Shown: positions 41,050 through 50,887, counted from the first letter of the stretch. The stretch: 64,000 nt of DNA from Labilibaculum filiforme (GCF_002843315.1 NZ_MVDD01000011.1:1-64000), one strand, 5' to 3'. Notes: generated by a model not told the origin, from the letters alone. Translations and numbers: made by a program.

Positions 41050-43200
41050 ATGAAATCCATCAAATTTTTAATTGTTTTTATTGTAATCATTGGCTTGGCA
41101 TCTTGTTCGCAAACGAAAAAAGAGTCACAACAAATTTCAGAATCAGAAAAGCAGATCGCTAAAAAGATAGATGGTCTATTGTCTCAAATGAGTTATGCGG
41201 AAAAAATGGGGCAGCTATCTCAGGTGGTTCTCAAAAAGAGTGATGACAATTTAGAGCAACAAATTAGAGCCGGAAAAGTAGGTTCTTTGCTACTTTCTGC
41301 CGGTTCGATTCCCAGTGTGGCCAAGCGAAACGAAATGCAGAGAATTGCTGTGGAAGAATCAAGATTGGGCATTCCCATAATTTTTGGCCATGATGTGATT
41401 CATGGCTATAAAACCATTTTTCCCTTGTCTTTGGCGCAGTCGTGTACTTGGGATACCCTTTTGGTAAAAGAAGCGGCTTCGCTAGCAGCCAAGGAAGCTT
41501 CGGCATTTGGTATCGATTGGACATTTGCACCTATGGTGGATGTATCGCGCGATCCGAGATGGGGACGCATTGCAGAGTGCTTTGGTGAAGATGCTTATTT
41601 GAATGGATGTTTCGGTGCGGCATCCATAAAAGGCTATCAGGGAGAGGATGTTGCCAATCCTGAAAAGGTGGTGGCTTGCTTAAAGCATTTTGTAGGATAT
41701 GGTGCTGCCATGGGCGGACGTGATTATCAGTACACCGAAATTTCGGAACGTAGCTTGCACGAGGTGTATTTGCCACCTTTTAAAGCAGGTGTTGATGCAG
41801 GAGCCTTAACGGTGATGAGTGCTTTTAACGATATAAATGGAATTCCATCTACTGCGAACGAGAAAAACCTGACTCAAATCTTAAAAAACAAATGGCAGTT
41901 TCCGGGTTTTGTGGTGAGCGATTGGGATGCCGTTGAGCACCTCACTCATCATGGTATGGCTGCCGATTCGATTGATGCTGGTGTAAAAGCATTGCATGCG
42001 GGCATCGATATGGAGATGAAGAGTTTGATTTACCCTAAAATCCCGAAAGGGAAAATTGATGGTGAGAAATTGGATGAGGCCGTTCGAAGAGTTTTGTATG
42101 TGAAATTTAGAAAGGCTTTGTTCGCAAATCCGTATACCGATGAGAAAAGACAAGATTCGGAATTGTTGAGCAAAGAGAAAAGAGCATTGGCTCGTAAAGT
42201 GGCTGCTCAAAGTATGGTTTTGCTCGAGAACAATCAGGTTTTGCCAATCCGCAAAGGAAAATTGGTGGTTTCGGTAGTGGGTCCTTTTGCCAAAGAAAAG
42301 CAACTGATGGGCTGGTGGCGATCGGAGGGAAATGAAAAAGATCTGGTTTCAGCCAGTAAAGGATTAAAAGACAATGCACCTGCAGGTGTTCAAGTCATTG
42401 ATGAGGTAAATGCATCAACAGATGTCATTATTGCCTGTGTGGGTGAAAAACGCAATCTGTTTGGCGAAAACAATTCTCGTTCCGATATTCGCTTACCGAA
42501 TAATCAAAGTGAATTTATTGAAGGGCTAAAAAAGCACAAAAAACCCATTGTTACTGTTGTATTTAATGGTCGCCCTTTGAATTTAGCCGCCGAAAAACAA
42601 AATTCTGATGCCTTGTTGATTGCCTGGCATCCGGGTACCGAAGCGGGAAATGCTTTGGCCGATCTTATTTATGGAAATGAAAATCCATCAGGAAAATTAA
42701 CCACCACTTTTCCTGCCGCTACGGGACACATTCCAATGTATTATAACCACCGAAACAGTGGCAGACCAGAGTTGAATACCTACTTGCATCAACTGGTGAA
42801 GCCTTTGTATCCTTTTGGCTATGGTTTGACTTATTCGGTTTTTAAGTACGAGGATATCCAATTGTCATCTTCAAAAATGAACACGAAGGGATCGTTTGAG
42901 CTATCAGCAAAAATCACCAATACCAGTAAAACAGAGGGCACTGAAATTGTTCAATTGTACATTCACGATTTGGTAGGTTCTACCACTCGTCCGATAAAAG
43001 AATTGAAAGGCTTTAAAAAAATCAGCTTAAAAGCAGGAGAGGCTAAAGAGGTGAAATTTATTGTGAAGGCCAAAGATTTAGCAGTGCTGAATGCCGATTT
43101 GGAACCTGTAGTGGAAGCAGGAGAGTTTGAAGTGTGGATTGCTCCAAATTCGGACAAAGGATTGAAAGCAAGTTTTACGATTGAAGCGTCAAAAAATTAG
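41050..43200 (+). CDS. GH3 beta-glycosidase lipoprotein
   Basis: This 716-residue lipoprotein has lipidation site C19 ('LASC'), a GH3 barrel with nucleophile D291 in 'VVSDWDAV' and 'KHFVGYGAAMGGRDYQ', a GH3_C domain and a fibronectin-III-like C-terminus. It is similar along its whole length to the GH3 enzyme upstream ('GHDVIHGYKTIFPLSLAQSC' against 'EDVIHGYKTIAPIPLAEAA'), so the two are paralogues. This one is membrane-anchored while the first is soluble. The GH117 gene follows 100 bases later, suggesting joint use on marine galactan or glucan oligosaccharides. The substrate is not determinable here. Confidence 0.92.
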   Translation: MKSIKFLIVFIVIIGLASCSQTKKESQQISESEKQIAKKIDGLLSQMSYAEKMGQLSQVVLKKSDDNLEQQIRAGKVGSLLLSAGSIPSVAKRNEMQRIAVEESRLGIPIIFGHDVIHGYKTIFPLSLAQSCTWDTLLVKEAASLAAKEASAFGIDWTFAPMVDVSRDPRWGRIAECFGEDAYLNGCFGAASIKGYQGEDVANPEKVVACLKHFVGYGAAMGGRDYQYTEISERSLHEVYLPPFKAGVDAGALTVMSAFNDINGIPSTANEKNLTQILKNKWQFPGFVVSDWDAVEHLTHHGMAADSIDAGVKALHAGIDMEMKSLIYPKIPKGKIDGEKLDEAVRRVLYVKFRKALFANPYTDEKRQDSELLSKEKRALARKVAAQSMVLLENNQVLPIRKGKLVVSVVGPFAKEKQLMGWWRSEGNEKDLVSASKGLKDNAPAGVQVIDEVNASTDVIIACVGEKRNLFGENNSRSDIRLPNNQSEFIEGLKKHKKPIVTVVFNGRPLNLAAEKQNSDALLIAWHPGTEAGNALADLIYGNENPSGKLTTTFPAATGHIPMYYNHRNSGRPELNTYLHQLVKPLYPFGYGLTYSVFKYEDIQLSSSKMNTKGSFELSAKITNTSKTEGTEIVQLYIHDLVGSTTRPIKELKGFKKISLKAGEAKEVKFIVKAKDLAVLNADLEPVVEAGEFEVWIAPNSDKGLKASFTIEASKN

Positions 43201-43300
43201 AAGAAGATTTCAAACAATAAATCATCGGCCATGAGCCGTACTACCGATAGTAATATGGTCTTTTTATAGCTATAAAATAGAGAGATCTGTAAAGAATAAA

Positions 43301-44608
43301 ATGATGATGCAGAAATTAACAATTGGATTGAGTTTACTGGTTCTAGGCCTGTTTTTGTCTTGCACAAACAGCACCGAACCAAAAATGAGTGAAAAAGCAG
43401 GGGCATTTCCACTTTACCTTAAAAATTTAGAGTCCGATAGAGAAGTAAGTTCGGCCATAAAACGCAGTTTTGAACACTACGAAGCACCTCGATTGTTAGA
43501 TAATGAGTTGTACACCAATTTTAAGTATACCGAACTAAAAGGCTTGGATTACCATGGGGGAGATGGAACCATTACCCGTCGCGATCCGTCGAAAGTGATT
43601 TTTGAAGATGGAAAATATTACGTGTGGTACACGCATCGTAACACGGCTACAAAACCGATGGGCTACGAGAAGTGTAACGATACCATTCCATCGGTAGATT
43701 GGGATTTGGCCGAAATTTGGTACGCCACAAGTACCGATGGTTTTACCTGGGAAGAACAAGGTGTAGCCGTAACTCGTCCGCCAAAACCACAACCAGGCTG
43801 GCGTTCGGTAGCTACCTCTGATGTTTTAAAATGGAAAGGGAAATTCTATTTGTATTATCAGGCATTTAGTGCGCCAAGTGGAAAGAAAACTGCTGGCGGA
43901 GCTACTGATGCTTGTCCTGTGGCCATGTCGTATGCCGATTCGCCAAATGGACCGTGGACTGCTTTAAATAAAGTTGTGATTCCTTTCGGAGCCGAAAATG
44001 AATGGGATCATCGGGTTATTCACGATCCATATCCTTTGGTACACAATGGCAAAATTTACATTTACTACAAATCGGGCTTGGGCGAGCGAGATGCCAACCG
44101 TAAACATTGGGATTGCTGGGGCGTGACCATTGCCGATTCGCCAGAGGGACCTTTTGTGAAGCATCCGCTAAATCCGGTGATGAACTCGGGACATGAAACC
44201 ATTCTGTTCCCATTTAAAGAGGGAGTAGCAGCTATTGTTGGAACCGATGGAATTGAGCATTACACCATACAGTATGCCAAAGACTGGGTGAACTTTGAGA
44301 TTGCCGCAGTCACCCAATTGGTGCCGACCGCTGCAGGGCCTTTTTCACCCGATGCCTTTGCGGATAATAAAAATGCCGATGGTATAACTTGGGGATTGTC
44401 GCACTTTATTAATGCCGGTAACAATTGGAATAAAATGTATTCTAAACTGGGTCGCTTCGATTGCGACTTAAGTCAAAGTACCAACGATCCTAGCATGAAA
44501 CAATCTAATGTACTCTTGCCAAACGAGCTGTATTTTAAGCAAGGATTAAGTCAACAACAACGCGAGCGAATTGCAAAAGAAAATGCAGAAGTGCTTAGTA
44601 CCCAATAA
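43301..44608 (+). CDS. GH117-like exo-glycosidase lipoprotein (neoagarooligosaccharide hydrolase family)
   Basis: This 435-residue lipoprotein has lipidation site C21 ('LFLSC'). The body is a five-bladed propeller of the GH117 type. Family blocks are 'TRRDPSKVIFEDGKYYVWYT', 'WDLAEIWYATSTDGFTWEEQ', 'VIHDP' (the His-Asp region near the active site) and 'LNPVMNSGHETIL'. Known GH117 enzymes remove 3,6-anhydro-L-galactose from agar or porphyran oligosaccharides. It probably works with the two GH3 enzymes before it. Some GH117-like clades have other specificities, so agar as substrate is inference. Three in-frame ATGs open the gene; the first is used here. Confidence 0.83.
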   Translation: MMMQKLTIGLSLLVLGLFLSCTNSTEPKMSEKAGAFPLYLKNLESDREVSSAIKRSFEHYEAPRLLDNELYTNFKYTELKGLDYHGGDGTITRRDPSKVIFEDGKYYVWYTHRNTATKPMGYEKCNDTIPSVDWDLAEIWYATSTDGFTWEEQGVAVTRPPKPQPGWRSVATSDVLKWKGKFYLYYQAFSAPSGKKTAGGATDACPVAMSYADSPNGPWTALNKVVIPFGAENEWDHRVIHDPYPLVHNGKIYIYYKSGLGERDANRKHWDCWGVTIADSPEGPFVKHPLNPVMNSGHETILFPFKEGVAAIVGTDGIEHYTIQYAKDWVNFEIAAVTQLVPTAAGPFSPDAFADNKNADGITWGLSHFINAGNNWNKMYSKLGRFDCDLSQSTNDPSMKQSNVLLPNELYFKQGLSQQQRERIAKENAEVLSTQ

Positions 44609-44686
44609 AAATACCTGCTTAGCTTGTTCTTGCTGCAAATAAATTGCTTGAGAATAGCCGCAAAAGCAAAATAAATTCCAAAAAAT

Positions 44687-44724
44687 AAACCCTTCGCGCC
44701 ATTTGGTTCGAAGGGTTTGGTATT
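44687..44724 (+). terminator. Rho-independent terminator after the GH117-like gene
   Basis: The stem aaacccttcg/cgaagggttt has a twelve-base loop. The tail is only moderately T-rich. Confidence 0.75.
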
Positions 44725-44984
44725 TGTTGTATGTAGTTAAAAGAAATATAATTTTTAAATAAACAAAAGAATATAGCTACCTGCAATTTTCCTCCCCCAT
44801 ATAATAGTAATTACTTGCGATAAGGGAACCAGACTATTTTGGTGGGGAGTGCGAAGCTTTTCGATTGCTTAAAATTGAAAATTTTATTTCTCACCTGTAT
44901 TGACTTGTATTTTTGTAAAAGGTTTAATGGAAGACAGCTTTTTTTATAGAGTGTAATATTTGTTATCCGTTAAAGACATTATTT
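44725..44984. other. AT-rich gap without a gene
   Basis: No convincing frame, RNA or regulatory element is seen. It runs into the 21-bp repeat array at 44985. Confidence 0.4.
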
Positions 44985-45131
44985 TACCATCGTGGATGGG
45001 TGATCTAGTCTATTGATTTAGTTTTTAGGTCAGTTGAAGCTATTTTTAAGCTAATGGGAGGAGTTTACAAGTCTGTTGATATCGTTTTTTGGTCTATTGA
45101 GATATAAAATGCCCCAATGGATAGGTGATAC
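44985..45131. repeat. Degenerate 21-bp tandem repeat array (seven units)
   Basis: Units of exactly 21 bases begin at 44985, 45006, 45027, 45048, 45069, 45090 and 45111. The best-matching units share 'gtctattgat' or 'gtctgttgat' near the start and a T-run near the end. Read in one frame the units give heptads such as SLLI-stop-FL, GQLKLFL, SLLISFF and GLLRYKM, interrupted by stops. The period equals that of the array at 7312 although the unit sequence differs. Confidence 0.7.
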
Positions 45132-45278
45132 AAACCTTGGGATTAATGATTTCAAGGGTTTCGATAAAAACCTTTTTTTTGTAGCTGATTAAAAAAGAGA
45201 TAGGAGACAGATCAGATCTTTTGCAAATTTTATTGGAACTTTGGTTTTTCCTTCTAAAACCTCCTGCCATTGTCTTAC

Positions 45279-46079
45279 TTACCGATAATATTTTGCATAC
45301 AAATCGTTGCGGTTATGTTGGGTGAAGCAGGCCATTTTCGATTTTCGAATGGTATCGAGTTGGTTGGGATCGATAGTAGTTGCACTAAAACCCTTTTCTA
45401 ACGATTTGGATATGGTTTTTCCTTTAGGGTCGATAATAATACTTAAGCCAGGAATCGCTGTTCCTTTATCGGATACACCATTTAAATTGCAGGCCATCAC
45501 ATAAGAGGAATTATCGTAGGCACGTGTGCTTAAAAATCGCTCGAACCGATCCAGTTTTGTGTTGGCATCTTCTTTTGGCGAGGCAAAGGCGTAGGCGAGA
45601 ATGCTGGCTTTTTGTTGCGCTTGTATGGTACTTACTATCGGAAAGTGCGACTCGTAGCACAGCTGCATTCCAATAACTTGCTGTGCCAAATTGCACACTG
45701 CAATTTCGTTACCAGCCGTAAAGGTATCTTTTTCGGTGGGGCCTAAATGTGTTTTTCGGTGAATGCCGGCAATTTCTCCATTTTCAAATAAAACTTGCGA
45801 GATGTAAATTTCCATTCCTATTTGTTCGGGAAAACCTACTGCAAAGGCAATATTTAAACGGGTAGAGGCATTCTTTAAAGCATTAAAAATAAGTTCCTTT
45901 TTTTGGTTGGCAGTCTTAATTACCTCTGTGTTTTTTGTGTAGCCAGTCAAATTTAATTCTGGAAAAAGCACAAAGTCAACCGCTTCTGCGCTTAGCTTAG
46001 TAAGCCATTTAATCGTTTCTTTTACATTAAAGTCAAAATCCCCAATAATCGATTGGATAGGCACTGCAGCAAGTTTCAT
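45279..46079 (-). CDS. Carbon-nitrogen hydrolase (nitrilase superfamily)
   Basis: This 266-residue cytoplasmic enzyme has the Glu-Lys-Cys triad of the superfamily: E41 ('LFPELNLTGY'), K109 ('HRKTHLGPTEK') and C141 ('QLCYESHFP'). Members hydrolyse amides, nitriles or carbamoyl groups; the 'CYE' context fits amidase-like branches. The substrate cannot be assigned. It is separated from the CorC-like gene upstream by about 110 bases and may share its transcript. Confidence 0.88.
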   Translation of the reverse strand: MKLAAVPIQSIIGDFDFNVKETIKWLTKLSAEAVDFVLFPELNLTGYTKNTEVIKTANQKKELIFNALKNASTRLNIAFAVGFPEQIGMEIYISQVLFENGEIAGIHRKTHLGPTEKDTFTAGNEIAVCNLAQQVIGMQLCYESHFPIVSTIQAQQKASILAYAFASPKEDANTKLDRFERFLSTRAYDNSSYVMACNLNGVSDKGTAIPGLSIIIDPKGKTISKSLEKGFSATTIDPNQLDTIRKSKMACFTQHNRNDLYAKYYR

Positions 46080-46189
46080 TTTTTTGAATTTCGGTTCTTA
46101 TTTTTTTATTCCATGCCATTAAAGGCTTTTCGGGAATAGTAAAGCTTGGGGGGATGATCCTCTAAATTAGATTCTTTTACTGCTTGCTG

Positions 46190-47278
46190 TCAGGTGTTTT
46201 TAGACGGCGGTTTTTCCTCGTTTTGTTTATTTAATTTGTCGATGGTATTATATTTTGCCTGTCTTTCCTGCCATCTATCCTTTGCATATTTTTGCATGTC
46301 GATAATGGTATCGGTTTCATCAATTATTTCCAAACCAAGCATGGTTTCAATAATATCTTCCATGCTTACAATTCCGTCTAAACCACCATATTCATCAACA
46401 ATTAATGCAATGTGTTCTTTTTTCTCCAGTAGTTTTTCCCACAATGCAAATAGTACCATCGTATTGGGAACGGTAACTATTTTTCGTTTTACATCTTTCA
46501 GCTGTAAATTATGTTGGTCTTCTGCCAGTTTCTCAAAAACTTCCTGTCTAAAAACGTAGCCGGTTATGTTTTCATCATTTCCGGAATAAATTGGGATTCG
46601 GGAGAACCTTAAATAGTCTTTATTCTTTAAAAATTCGCTTAGAAAGAGGTTTTCATCGGCAACAGCAACAACAACTCTTGGAGTCATTATTTTGGTTGCT
46701 TTCACATTTTTAAGACGAAGTAAATTTTGAATTATTTTGTGTTCTTTATTGGTAAAAATACCTTCGTCGGCTCCAATATTTGTTAATGCTGCAATTTCCT
46801 CTCTACTAGTAGTTTGCTCCTGCTTATTTTTCGAAATAAGTTTCGTAAGCACTGCCGACAGAATTACCAAGGGATAGGTAATAATAATCATGCCTTGAAT
46901 AATTTGAGAAGAAATCATGGCCAGATTTCTCCAATAGGTAGCGCCAATTGTTTTTGGAATTATTTCGGTGATCACCAAAATTAGAATGGTTAAAATTGCA
47001 GATACAATGCCAAATGAAGCTTCCCCAAAAAGTTGAACAGCTTGTGCTCCAACACCAGCGGCACCAACTGTATGCGCTACCGTATTTAAAGATAAAATTG
47101 CAGATAAAGGCTTATCAATATTGGTTTTTAAATCAATAAATGATTTTGCTTTATTGTCGCCATTTTCATGCTTAACCATTAAAAAGGATAGTGGTGTTGA
47201 AAGCAATACGGCTTCCATAATAGAACAGAGAAATGAAACAAATAGGGCCAGAAATAAATAGATGATCAGTAAGGTCAT
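46190..47278 (-). CDS. CNNM/CorC-family membrane protein with CBS pair
   Basis: This 362-residue protein has a DUF21 (CNNM) membrane domain with about four helices (1-150; 'ITEIIPKTIGATYWR' is characteristic) and a CBS pair (about 195-320, with 'MTPRVVV' and 'LIVDEYGGLDGIVSMEDI'). The C-terminal CorC_HlyC domain usual in longer relatives is missing; the protein ends in a short charged tail. Family members are linked to magnesium or cobalt efflux and often misnamed hemolysins. The start codon is followed by a clear first membrane helix. Transport function is from the family only. Confidence 0.9.
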   Translation of the reverse strand: MTLLIIYLFLALFVSFLCSIMEAVLLSTPLSFLMVKHENGDNKAKSFIDLKTNIDKPLSAILSLNTVAHTVGAAGVGAQAVQLFGEASFGIVSAILTILILVITEIIPKTIGATYWRNLAMISSQIIQGMIIITYPLVILSAVLTKLISKNKQEQTTSREEIAALTNIGADEGIFTNKEHKIIQNLLRLKNVKATKIMTPRVVVAVADENLFLSEFLKNKDYLRFSRIPIYSGNDENITGYVFRQEVFEKLAEDQHNLQLKDVKRKIVTVPNTMVLFALWEKLLEKKEHIALIVDEYGGLDGIVSMEDIIETMLGLEIIDETDTIIDMQKYAKDRWQERQAKYNTIDKLNKQNEEKPPSKNT

Positions 47279-47537
47279 GTTTTTTTTTTCAAAATTTATA
47301 ATGATACAAAAAAATAGGAAGCTGTTTTCTTTACCATGCGTCCTACAATTTTCACTAATTTTTTCGCGCTTTCGAAAACTTTTTGTTCAAAAAAAATTAC
47401 TTACAAGAGCATGCAAAAACAAGTTGCATAAATTTAAATATTTATTTCGTAACGGGCAGTTTTCGTACTTAAATTAAGAAAGTTTTTAAATAGGGCAGGA
47501 GTGGATTTGTATCGCCTTGGCTTGCTGCTTTCCCGGC

Positions 47538-48263
47538 TTATACCATAGCCCCGTTCACTCCTATTACCTGTCCCGAAATCCATTTGGATTGATCGCTGGC
47601 TAAGAAAAGTACCACTTTAGCAATGTCACTTGGTTCGGCAAGTCGGTCGAAAGCGTTCTGACGGATCAATGTTTTTATAAACTCTTCCGATTTTCCGTTT
47701 AAAAAAAGTTCTGTGTTGGTTGGTCCTGGTGCTATCGCATTCACCGAAATTCCCCTGCCAATTTCTTTCGAGAAAACTCTTGTCATTTGTTCCACCGCAG
47801 CCTTCGATGCCGAATAAAGAGCATAGGATGGTAGCATTAATTTTACGGTGCTCGAGGAAAGATTAATTATTATTCCATTGTCCGATAGTTTAAAGAAAGC
47901 CTCCTGCAAGGTATTAAAGGTTCCTTTTACATTGATATCGAATTGTTTTATAAAATCAGCTTCGGTATTTTCCGCTAGTGGTTTATTAATCATTATACCT
48001 GCATTGTTGATTAAAACATCTACCTGACCATAGTGCTCCATCGCTTTGTCGAATAGCGATGTAACTTGCTTTTTATTGCTTACATCTGCTTGAATGGCAA
48101 TTGCAGCACCACCTTCTTTTTTTATTTGTTCTACTGTATTTTTTGCCTCCTTTTCACTATTGGCATAGTTAACAACAATTTTGTCTCCGTTTTTAGCCAA
48201 TAAAACCGCTATTTCTTTACCAATTCCTCGCGATGCTCCTGTTACTATTACTACTTTATTCAT
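47538..48263 (-). CDS. Short-chain dehydrogenase/reductase (FabG-like)
   Basis: This 241-residue SDR enzyme has the NAD(P) motif TGASRGIG (8-15), NNAG (86-89), the catalytic Ser at about 137 and Y150-x-x-x-K154 ('YSASK'). It ends 'ISGQVIGVNGAMV', a variant of the usual 'GQ...VDGG' close. Length and motifs are those of classical SDRs; the nearest family role is 3-oxoacyl reduction, but many SDRs with this pattern have other substrates. It is transcribed alone. Cofactor preference is not settled by sequence, although Arg12 in the glycine motif suits NADPH. Confidence 0.9.
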   Translation of the reverse strand: MNKVVIVTGASRGIGKEIAVLLAKNGDKIVVNYANSEKEAKNTVEQIKKEGGAAIAIQADVSNKKQVTSLFDKAMEHYGQVDVLINNAGIMINKPLAENTEADFIKQFDINVKGTFNTLQEAFFKLSDNGIIINLSSSTVKLMLPSYALYSASKAAVEQMTRVFSKEIGRGISVNAIAPGPTNTELFLNGKSEEFIKTLIRQNAFDRLAEPSDIAKVVLFLASDQSKWISGQVIGVNGAMV

Positions 48264-48619
48264 TTTCTATTTTATTAGGTGTTCAGCTTATTTTTAAGTT
48301 TTTGCCAATGCTAGTCGGTCAAAAAAAAAGATTCAGTTATACCAATTTAATTTCAAATGAATCATTTTATTAGATGTGTTTCGATGTTAATTTGGTATTA
48401 TATGGTTTTAAACTTAAATATACTTGTTTTACGGAGACACAAAAAATAACTGTGCTTGTAATTTGCAACACTAAACTAAGTTTTTAGCGGTGTACATTTC
48501 AACATTATTTGGTCGAATAGGAGCGGGCTTGAATTGTTTTTATTGGTTTCAATTTGCAAGGCTGGTTCAATTACCATCTTTTTTCACCTCTTTTTCAGGA
48601 AAGCATTTTTATTGTCGGT
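48264..48619. other. Gap between the SDR gene and the ars operon
   Basis: No gene is recognised. The left end should hold the SDR promoter, read on the minus strand. The remainder is AT-rich without a clear element. Confidence 0.4.
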
Positions 48620-48657
48620 AAAACAAAAAAATAAGCTGCAGATTGTTCTACAGCTTA
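48620..48657 (-). terminator. Rho-independent terminator of the ars operon
   Basis: On the minus strand, the stem taagctg/cagctta with an extended loop is followed by seven T residues, then GTTTT. It lies about 50 bases after the acr3 stop codon. Confidence 0.8.
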
Positions 48658-48709
48658 CTTCTATTTTTAAACTTACTACAAGTTTTTATGCTTGCGAGTG
48701 TGTCTGCTT

Positions 48710-49756
48710 TTATGCAACGGCCTTTCCGTAATATTTTTTCTTCAGCCAAAACGAAACCCGAACCAATAAAATTAAAGCAGGAACCTCCACCAAAGGGCCA
48801 ATAACTCCTGCAAATGCTTGTCCCGAATTTAATCCGAAAACTGCAATGGCAACGGCAATTGCTAATTCGAAATTATTACCCGCAGCTGTAAAGGCTACCG
48901 AAGTTGTTTTGTCGTATGTTGCACCTGTTGCTTTGGTAACGAAAAATCCGATGATAAACATTAAGGTGAAATAGATCAGCAAAGGAACTGCAATAATCAG
49001 CACGTCCATTGGAATTTGAACAATCAATTCTCCTTTTAGCGAGAACATAACCACAATGGTAAACAAAAGAGCAATTAAGGTAATTGGTGAAATCTTTGGA
49101 ATAAACTTTTTGGAGTACCATTCTTCTCCTTTTAGTTTTACTAAAATCAATCTACTTAGTATTCCCATAACAAACGGAATTCCTAAATAAATTGCTACAC
49201 TTTCGGCGATCGTTCCGATGGAAATATCGACAATAGCACCTTCGAATCCAAAGTAGGGTGGAAGAACGGTAATAAAAATCCAGGCATAAAAACTGTATGC
49301 AAATACCTGAAAAATACTATTTAAGGCAACTAAGCCAGCTCCATATTCACTACTTCCTTCGGCAAGGTCGTTCCATACCAAAACCATTGCAATACAACGG
49401 GCCAAACCAATTAAAATAAGTCCAACCATGTATTCGGGATAATCGCGCAGAAAGGTAATTGCTAAAATAAACATCAAAACAGGACCAATGATCCAATTCA
49501 GAACTAGCGAAATAGAGAGAATTTTTGTGTTTCGGAAAACTTTTGGCAACAAGGCATAGTTCACTTTTGCCAAAGGCGGATACATCATTAATATCAAGCC
49601 AATTGCAATAGGAATATTGGTTGTTCCGCTACTAAATGAGTTAATGATATTTGGGAAAGTGGGTACGAAATAACCTATTCCAACTCCAATAGCCATTGCT
49701 ACAAATATCCATATTGTTAGGTTTCTGTCCAGAAAACTTAATTTTTTACCTGCCAT
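48710..49756 (-). CDS. acr3: Arsenite efflux transporter, ACR3 family
   Basis: This 348-residue inner-membrane protein has about ten helices. The family-specific conserved Cys sits in '[13 protein letters not shown]' (about residue 120), and '[13 protein letters not shown]' and '[13 protein letters not shown]' are further ACR3 blocks. It exports arsenite as the last step of arsenic detoxification. It is the final gene of the operon, three bases after the arsenate-reductase-like gene. Length and motifs are normal. Confidence 0.95.
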   Translation of the reverse strand: MAGKKLSFLDRNLTIWIFVAMAIGVGIGYFVPTFPNIINSFSSGTTNIPIAIGLILMMYPPLAKVNYALLPKVFRNTKILSISLVLNWIIGPVLMFILAITFLRDYPEYMVGLILIGLARCIAMVLVWNDLAEGSSEYGAGLVALNSIFQVFAYSFYAWIFITVLPPYFGFEGAIVDISIGTIAESVAIYLGIPFVMGILSRLILVKLKGEEWYSKKFIPKISPITLIALLFTIVVMFSLKGELIVQIPMDVLIIAVPLLIYFTLMFIIGFFVTKATGATYDKTTSVAFTAAGNNFELAIAVAIAVFGLNSGQAFAGVIGPLVEVPALILLVRVSFWLKKKYYGKAVA

Positions 49757-49759
49757 CTT

Positions 49760-50374
49760 TTAATATTTTATTTGAGAAAAAACGAATAATAGTTCGCTTG
49801 CAATCTGCAGACTTCTTTCTTTATATTTTTCAGCTTGTTGGGGCGTATTGTCGAATGCTTTCGGATCTTCAAAGGTAATTGGAATCCGTTTTTCGGCACC
49901 GGCAATAAAAGGACAAGCTCCATCGGCTTGCGAGCAAGTCATAATTGCTGCAAATCCCGATTTTGGGTTGAAATTATCATTTAGGCTTTTCGAAAATCCG
50001 ATAATTGGATGCTCGTTATCGGCATATTTAATACTATAAATTGGGTTGTTGCTTTCGGCAATGGTCTCAATTTGAAAGCCTGACTCTTGCAATGTTTTGG
50101 CAACCATAGGAAAAAGAGCAGTGCCTTCGGTTCCGCCCGAATAACAAAATACATTTTTAATACCAAAATGGTGAGCCATGGCTTGTGCCCAAATTTGTGT
50201 TAAATGACTTCTCCGCGAGTTGTGGGTGCAAATAAAGTTGAGTCTTATTTCCTCCCCATTGGTAACTTTTGATTGAATAAAGTCACTTAGAGCTTGCAAA
50301 ACTGCTTTACGCTCTGCCGAAATACTTTCCGGATTCAATCCCTTTATGGTTTGGTCTATTTCTGTAAATAGCAT
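49760..50374 (-). CDS. arsC: Arsenate reductase of the low-molecular-weight phosphatase type
   Basis: This 204-residue protein has the P-loop C49-THNSR-R55 ('CTHNSRRSH'), fitting the CX5R loop of low-molecular-weight phosphatases and thioredoxin-type ArsC. A later 'SQADGACPF' may supply a resolving Cys, and 'TFEDPKAFD' holds the likely general-acid Asp. It is longer than typical ArsC (about 130-140 residues) because of an N-terminal helical extension of about 45 residues. Position in the operon next to acr3 supports arsenate reduction rather than protein dephosphorylation. Confidence 0.85.
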   Translation of the reverse strand: MLFTEIDQTIKGLNPESISAERKAVLQALSDFIQSKVTNGEEIRLNFICTHNSRRSHLTQIWAQAMAHHFGIKNVFCYSGGTEGTALFPMVAKTLQESGFQIETIAESNNPIYSIKYADNEHPIIGFSKSLNDNFNPKSGFAAIMTCSQADGACPFIAGAEKRIPITFEDPKAFDNTPQQAEKYKERSLQIASELLFVFSQIKY

Positions 50375-50419
50375 AACTTCTTATTTTTATTATTTTATTT
50401 TAAAATTATATCGTTTTTT

Positions 50420-50887
50420 TTAGCAACAGTTTCCATTGGGCGAACAACAAGTCACCACCTTTAAATCGGCAGGATTCAATTTGATTTTATCCTCGGGAAT
50501 ACCACATTTATCTTTGGCCAAACAGTCGGTTTGTTTGCTGCTTAGTAAGAAATTTTTTCCGTCAAAATCAAGTCCGAATTTTCCAATCGTTTCTGCTTGG
50601 TATTCTACTTCGATTTCTAAATCTTCTATTTTTAAAATTTTTTCGGAAAGCTCGATGATGTTCAACAATTTTTCGGGATGCAAGCGGTGGTCGTAGTCAT
50701 TTGCATTCCAAAGTTGAAAGTTTACCACTTCTTCGTTTCTTACGGTTCCGCCACAATCAATAAAGTGTTTTGTGACTTTACCTACCTCGGTTACGTGAAA
50801 GTGCTGTGGTACTAATTCTCCGTTTGGCAATTGAAAGCTGATGGATTTCAATTCTTTTAATATCGATTTTACTGCTGATAATTTCAT
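50420..50887 (-). CDS. DUF6428 family protein of the ars operon
   Basis: This 155-residue protein matches the small family often found between arsR and arsC in Bacteroidota (I recall it as DUF6428). The opening region 'SFQLPNGELVPQHFHVTEVG' and the block 'DCGGTVRNEEVVNFQLW' are typical. It ends in a cysteine cluster, 'CCSPNGNCC', with more Cys in 'QTDCLAKDKCG'. That number of thiols in an arsenic operon suggests arsenic binding or delivery, which is inference; the family has no known activity that I can name. It is soluble, with no signal peptide. Confidence 0.8.
   Translation of the reverse strand: MKLSAVKSILKELKSISFQLPNGELVPQHFHVTEVGKVTKHFIDCGGTVRNEEVVNFQLWNANDYDHRLHPEKLLNIIELSEKILKIEDLEIEVEYQAETIGKFGLDFDGKNFLLSSKQTDCLAKDKCGIPEDKIKLNPADLKVVTCCSPNGNCC

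Noticed and set aside
41881-42303. 140-codon minus-strand frame inside the second GH3 gene
   Set aside because: It is antisense to a clear GH3 catalytic region and its product has no recognisable features.
44985-45131. CRISPR or intact heptad-coding gene
   Set aside because: There are no spacers between units, and stops interrupt every frame across the array.
46194-46559. 121-codon plus-strand frame inside the CorC-like gene
   Set aside because: It is antisense to the CBS domain; its Ser/Phe-rich composition is typical of a shadow frame.
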